Shown one piece after another: positions 60,742-64,000 of a stretch of 64,000 bases of DNA. This DNA comes from Nitrospirae bacterium MYbinv3 (GTDB taxonomy: Bacteria > Nitrospirota > Thermodesulfovibrionia > Thermodesulfovibrionales > Magnetobacteriaceae), in the NCBI GenBank assembly GCA_002753395.1, contig PEAB01000003.1, forward strand, positions 20,022-84,021, written 5' to 3'. The notes under the pieces are model-generated. The model was given only the letters and a program-made list of their open reading frames with translations. It was not told the origin of the DNA and did no database searches. Numbering within the stretch: position 1 is the first letter of the stretch; every line of letters begins with the position of its first letter. The position numbers and the translations under genes are program-made.

Positions 60742-62785
60742 TGGAGCACCGTTATTGTTGGCCCCCTAGTAATCCTTATTTGTGTGATCTGTCTACAGGA
60801 AGACAGACACACCTCATTGGTAATTGGTCCGACAACGTCCGTTAGCTCTAGCATCGACAGTTGATTAACAAGGTCATCTATGCTCTGCATTTTTTTGATG
60901 CTCATAATTTCAATAATCGCCTTGATCAAATTGACACTTGGCGGTAATAGAGGCGGCGGTGGAGCAATCTCAATAAAGGGCGGCGGTTTCATTATTTCTT
61001 CCCAGAAGAAACCAAGTTTTGCAAAGATAAACTTTAGAACTACATCAGGTTCAAATGGTGGAACATCCCCTGCACAAGAGTCATTGTAGAGGGTGTGAGC
61101 TGCATACAGTTTCGCGATTTTTTCGATATCTTCTAATTCGATTATATGTAGAAATCTTTCTTTAGCTGCATTAATAGCTACGCCTATCTGCCTCCAGCCT
61201 GGAATTGGTATTCTAGGTAAATCTGGCGTTATTCGAAACATCACAATCTTTGTATTATTATTATGACCAAAAAGACGGTTTGCTTCATTCGCGATTCCAT
61301 TCCATGTGGAATGATGCTTACCTGCTTCAAAACCGAAATAAAACCGTCTCTTTTCTAAAACCTGTCTCTCTTTTAAAACCCAATGTAAGGTCAACCACGG
61401 CCTCTGACCTTTATATTCACTGATTGTGAGACCTGTAAGACCGCTTGCGGCTTCTTTAACTAACCAGTAAAAAGTCTCTGGCAAGAATACAATGGGTTTT
61501 TGCTTTTCTTTTTCAACATAGTTATCATACAGCTTTTCTATACATGGTTCGGGTAATGGTGGCAAGCCTTCTATCTCTATCCAACGATTACTACATTCAA
61601 TCAATATCTTTCTTACGCATATTTCACTCTCGTCTTTAAACAAGCTTTTTAAAAAATTACCATTGTCACCAAAGACAGCCTTTCTATCTTCACAGTTTGC
61701 TTCTTTTAATCTTTTATCGATAAGCTCTCCTGCTTGTTCTCTTCCCATCCCTTGCAGAAGTATAGGTGGATTGCTCAATCGCTGAAGATTAGCATCATCC
61801 ATTTTATCTTTGATCCTATTTTCCCAGGTTGGCTTTATTGCTGTAACTACTGTCATATGATTATAGAAGTAATCCACCAACTGTTGTATTAAAGTACCTA
61901 GCGATCTCACAAGGTTTTCGTCTTTAGCGTATATTTCAGTCTGGTCTATGCAAAAAACAAATGGTCTAAAAAACCTTGCAATTTCACAAAAGTCTTTAAT
62001 TCTCGATTTACATAGTTCGTTAATGTCTACGTCTTCTATATTATTGTCAGATATTTTTATATCGATCTTATCAGCCTCATCCTTGTCAAACATCCCACCT
62101 ATAAGCCAGTCTATGCAGTTCTTTCTCACATTATAATTTCCTGTATAATAAGTATAAGTGAAAAGCACCCTCAGCCAATTAAAGGCAGAATCACTTAAAA
62201 CGATACTATGTTCTTCTATTTGCCCACAGAAAATTTCTTCCAATGTCGTAATATTTTCCTTAACCCATGCAAGCAGTACTTTTGATTTTTCATTTTTTTC
62301 ATATGGAATACTCTTTAGTTCATTAAAAGAAATTGGTATGTCTTCTTTTTTTATTAATTTATCCTTTACCCCATAAGATATCAATTTCTCTAAAATACCA
62401 AGGGTAAAGGCCTCAAGTTGTTGATAGTTATTTTCATTATCATGCTTACCATCAATTTTATCTGGTAAACGCAGTTCTTGTACAATCCTAAGCAATAGGG
62501 ATTGCCAAAACATCCTTGCACTTTCAAAAGGGGTTATATAAATCAGGGTTGCCTTCTGGTTTAATTTTTTAAACAACCGGCCAATTAAATGAGACTTCCC
62601 AAAGCCAGGGGCGGGGGATACGACTAACTGCGCATGAGTAAGCCTTTTTTTGTCTGGTTCAGACTCACCATCTAATTCATTAAACTTCTTAATAAGTTCA
62701 ATTAATGCGTGATCATTAAGCCCGGAGATACTCTGTTCAATGCTGCGAGGTTGATTAACTATATTTTTCCAAATGGATTAGGCAT
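60732..62785 (-). CDS. Large P-loop ATPase of unknown family; ORF extends upstream of the track start, with an apparent frameshift near its start
   Basis: In-frame upstream extension encodes NIVNQPRSIEQSISGLNDHALIELIKKFNELDGESEPDKKRLTHAQLVVSPAPGFGKSHLIGRLFKKLNQK (Walker A-like PAPGFGKSH); ARFFRPFVFCIDQTEIY is Walker B-like. ATG at 62785 is one frame off. Confidence 0.7.
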
Positions 62786-62813
62786 TATTATCTTGTCCTC
62801 TCTATGTCTTAAC

Positions 62814-63336
62814 TTAGCCTTTGTACTTTACTTGAAGTCGTAGTGTGCCTTTAAGATTAATTGCAGCGGCACGGGCTTCTTCAGAAGAATCAGACCAAAC
62901 ACCTTCATTTAATACCGCATTACCCAACCGGCTCTCTTCTAATAGTATCTTTTCAAGTTGCTCCCTGGTGGTAGAAAGCTCCTTTATCAATTTATATAAC
63001 TCCACGTATTCGAAATTACTCTCATCCCTGAGTTTTTTGTATGCCGTTAGCACCTGCTCTTTGGTCAGCACCTGTTTGTTTGTTACTGGCTCTGGCTGCT
63101 TAATCGAGGAGACATGCAGATAAAGAGTACTCCTACCGTGTTTTAACTCTAAGAGCTTACCATCTTCTACCAGCCGCTTAATAGCCGCTTGTGCATCATT
63201 GCGGATTTTTCCTGCCGGCAGAGCCTTCATTTTTTCAATCATAGTTTTGCTAAACAACAACTTGGGTTTAGCTGAGGTCTCTCTATCAATTATCTTATAA
63301 GCACGTTCCAGGATATTGCTAAATTCCTTTAAAACA
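62814..63336 (-). CDS. Small putative winged-helix protein, N-terminus abutting an IS end
   Basis: Track ORF 62814-63260; open frame continues upstream (VLKEFSNILERAYKIIDRETSAKPKLLFSKTMIEKMKALPAGKIRNDAQAAIKRLVEDGKLLEL) to the IS-like terminus near 63337. Confidence 0.55.
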
Positions 63337-64000
63337 GAGCCTCTTGCAAAACTCCTAAACGAAAGAAGTTTTAGCTCTCCTTATGATAAAATAAGTTTCC
63401 CAAACTTAAATCGATAAGGAGAGCATCATGTTAAGAGAGAGTATATCATGGTTATTAGGAAAAATTCAACGTGTATTGTTTCCAGAGTTAGAGGAAATAT
63501 GTACCGACCCCATAACCGAAAGACAAAGGCATTTGATTACAATCCTGGAGATAGTTCAAATAGAAAAGTATATGTGGTGGGTAGACAGTCAATGTATAGG
63601 GCGTAAGCTCAAGGAGAGGTATGCAATAGGCAGGGCTTTTGTAAGCAAATCTGTCTATAATTATCCTACGACAAGTCTATTGATAGAATCTCTAAAAACA
63701 ATGCCAAACCTTAGAAAGATATGTGGATTTGATAGAATACAAGATATACCGTCAGAATCAACATTCTCACGGGCTTTTGCCGAATATGCGACATATGGTA
63801 TAGGAGATAAAGTACATGAAGCGTTAGTTAAGGATCATTTAAGTGAAGAACTGATTGGACATGTATCAACGGATTCTACAGCAATAGAGGGCAACGAGAA
63901 GCCACAAAAAAAGGAAAGAGAAACGATAGAGAAGAAAGAGCCGAAAAAACTTGGTAGACCTAAAAAAGGTGAAGAGAGAGAAAAGAAAGCAGAAGAGACG
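63337..64000 (+). mobile_element. Insertion sequence, left part, truncated by window end
   Basis: Candidate left end GAGCCTCTTGCAAAACTCC at about 63337 followed by a transposase ORF; right end not in window. Confidence 0.65.
63428..64000 (+). CDS. DDE-type transposase (IS4/IS5/IS1182-like), partial
   Basis: Translated from ATG at 63428: MLRESISWLLGKIQRVLFPELEEICTDPITERQRHLITILEIVQIEKYMWW...IPSESTFSRAFAEYA...HVSTDSTAIEG...KKLGRPKKGEER; open to the window end. Confidence 0.8.
   Translation, partial: MLRESISWLLGKIQRVLFPELEEICTDPITERQRHLITILEIVQIEKYMWWVDSQCIGRKLKERYAIGRAFVSKSVYNYPTTSLLIESLKTMPNLRKICGFDRIQDIPSESTFSRAFAEYATYGIGDKVHEALVKDHLSEELIGHVSTDSTAIEGNEKPQKKERETIEKKEPKKLGRPKKGEEREKKAEET

Overview
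The window is a 64 kb chromosomal segment from a Gram-negative bacterium. Gene content (dense chemotaxis and signalling genes, sulfur-relay genes) suggests a Nitrospirota-like or deltaproteobacterial-like organism, but I cannot confirm taxonomy. It contains: a truncated argS at the left edge; an ADP-ribosylglycohydrolase; moaC, trpF and queF; PAS histidine kinase and HDOD-GGDEF proteins; a che cluster (MCP, divergent MCP-like protein, STAS, CheY, CheA, CheW, CheR, CheD, CheB); hisH; a TusA/DsrE-type sulfur-relay cluster plus two YeeE/YedE transporters; an EF-hand/Ser-rich protein; lptD; purM; fabG-acpP-fabF-rnc; exopolysaccharide-type glycosyl/sugar transferases; a fused HsdR_N-HsdM-HsdS methylase; a REC-less sigma-54 activator next to an adenylate cyclase-FHA-FHA protein; a FadL-like/PT-rich envelope cluster; glgP; tex; and two tRNAs (Val-CAC, Leu-TAG). 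At the right edge is a compact cassette: a small putative winged-helix protein, a large P-loop ATPase with an apparent frameshift at its start, and a RecB/Cas4-like PD-(D/E)XK nuclease fused to an FtsK-type motor. An IS element abuts the upstream end of this cassette. It is the best candidate for an undescribed (possibly defence-like) system. Intergenic regions are loaded with several families of 100-250 bp palindromic, MITE-like elements. Some are nested (one with an apparent 11 bp target duplication), and some supply stop codons to neighbouring genes. All family calls are by eye from motifs; no database search was run.
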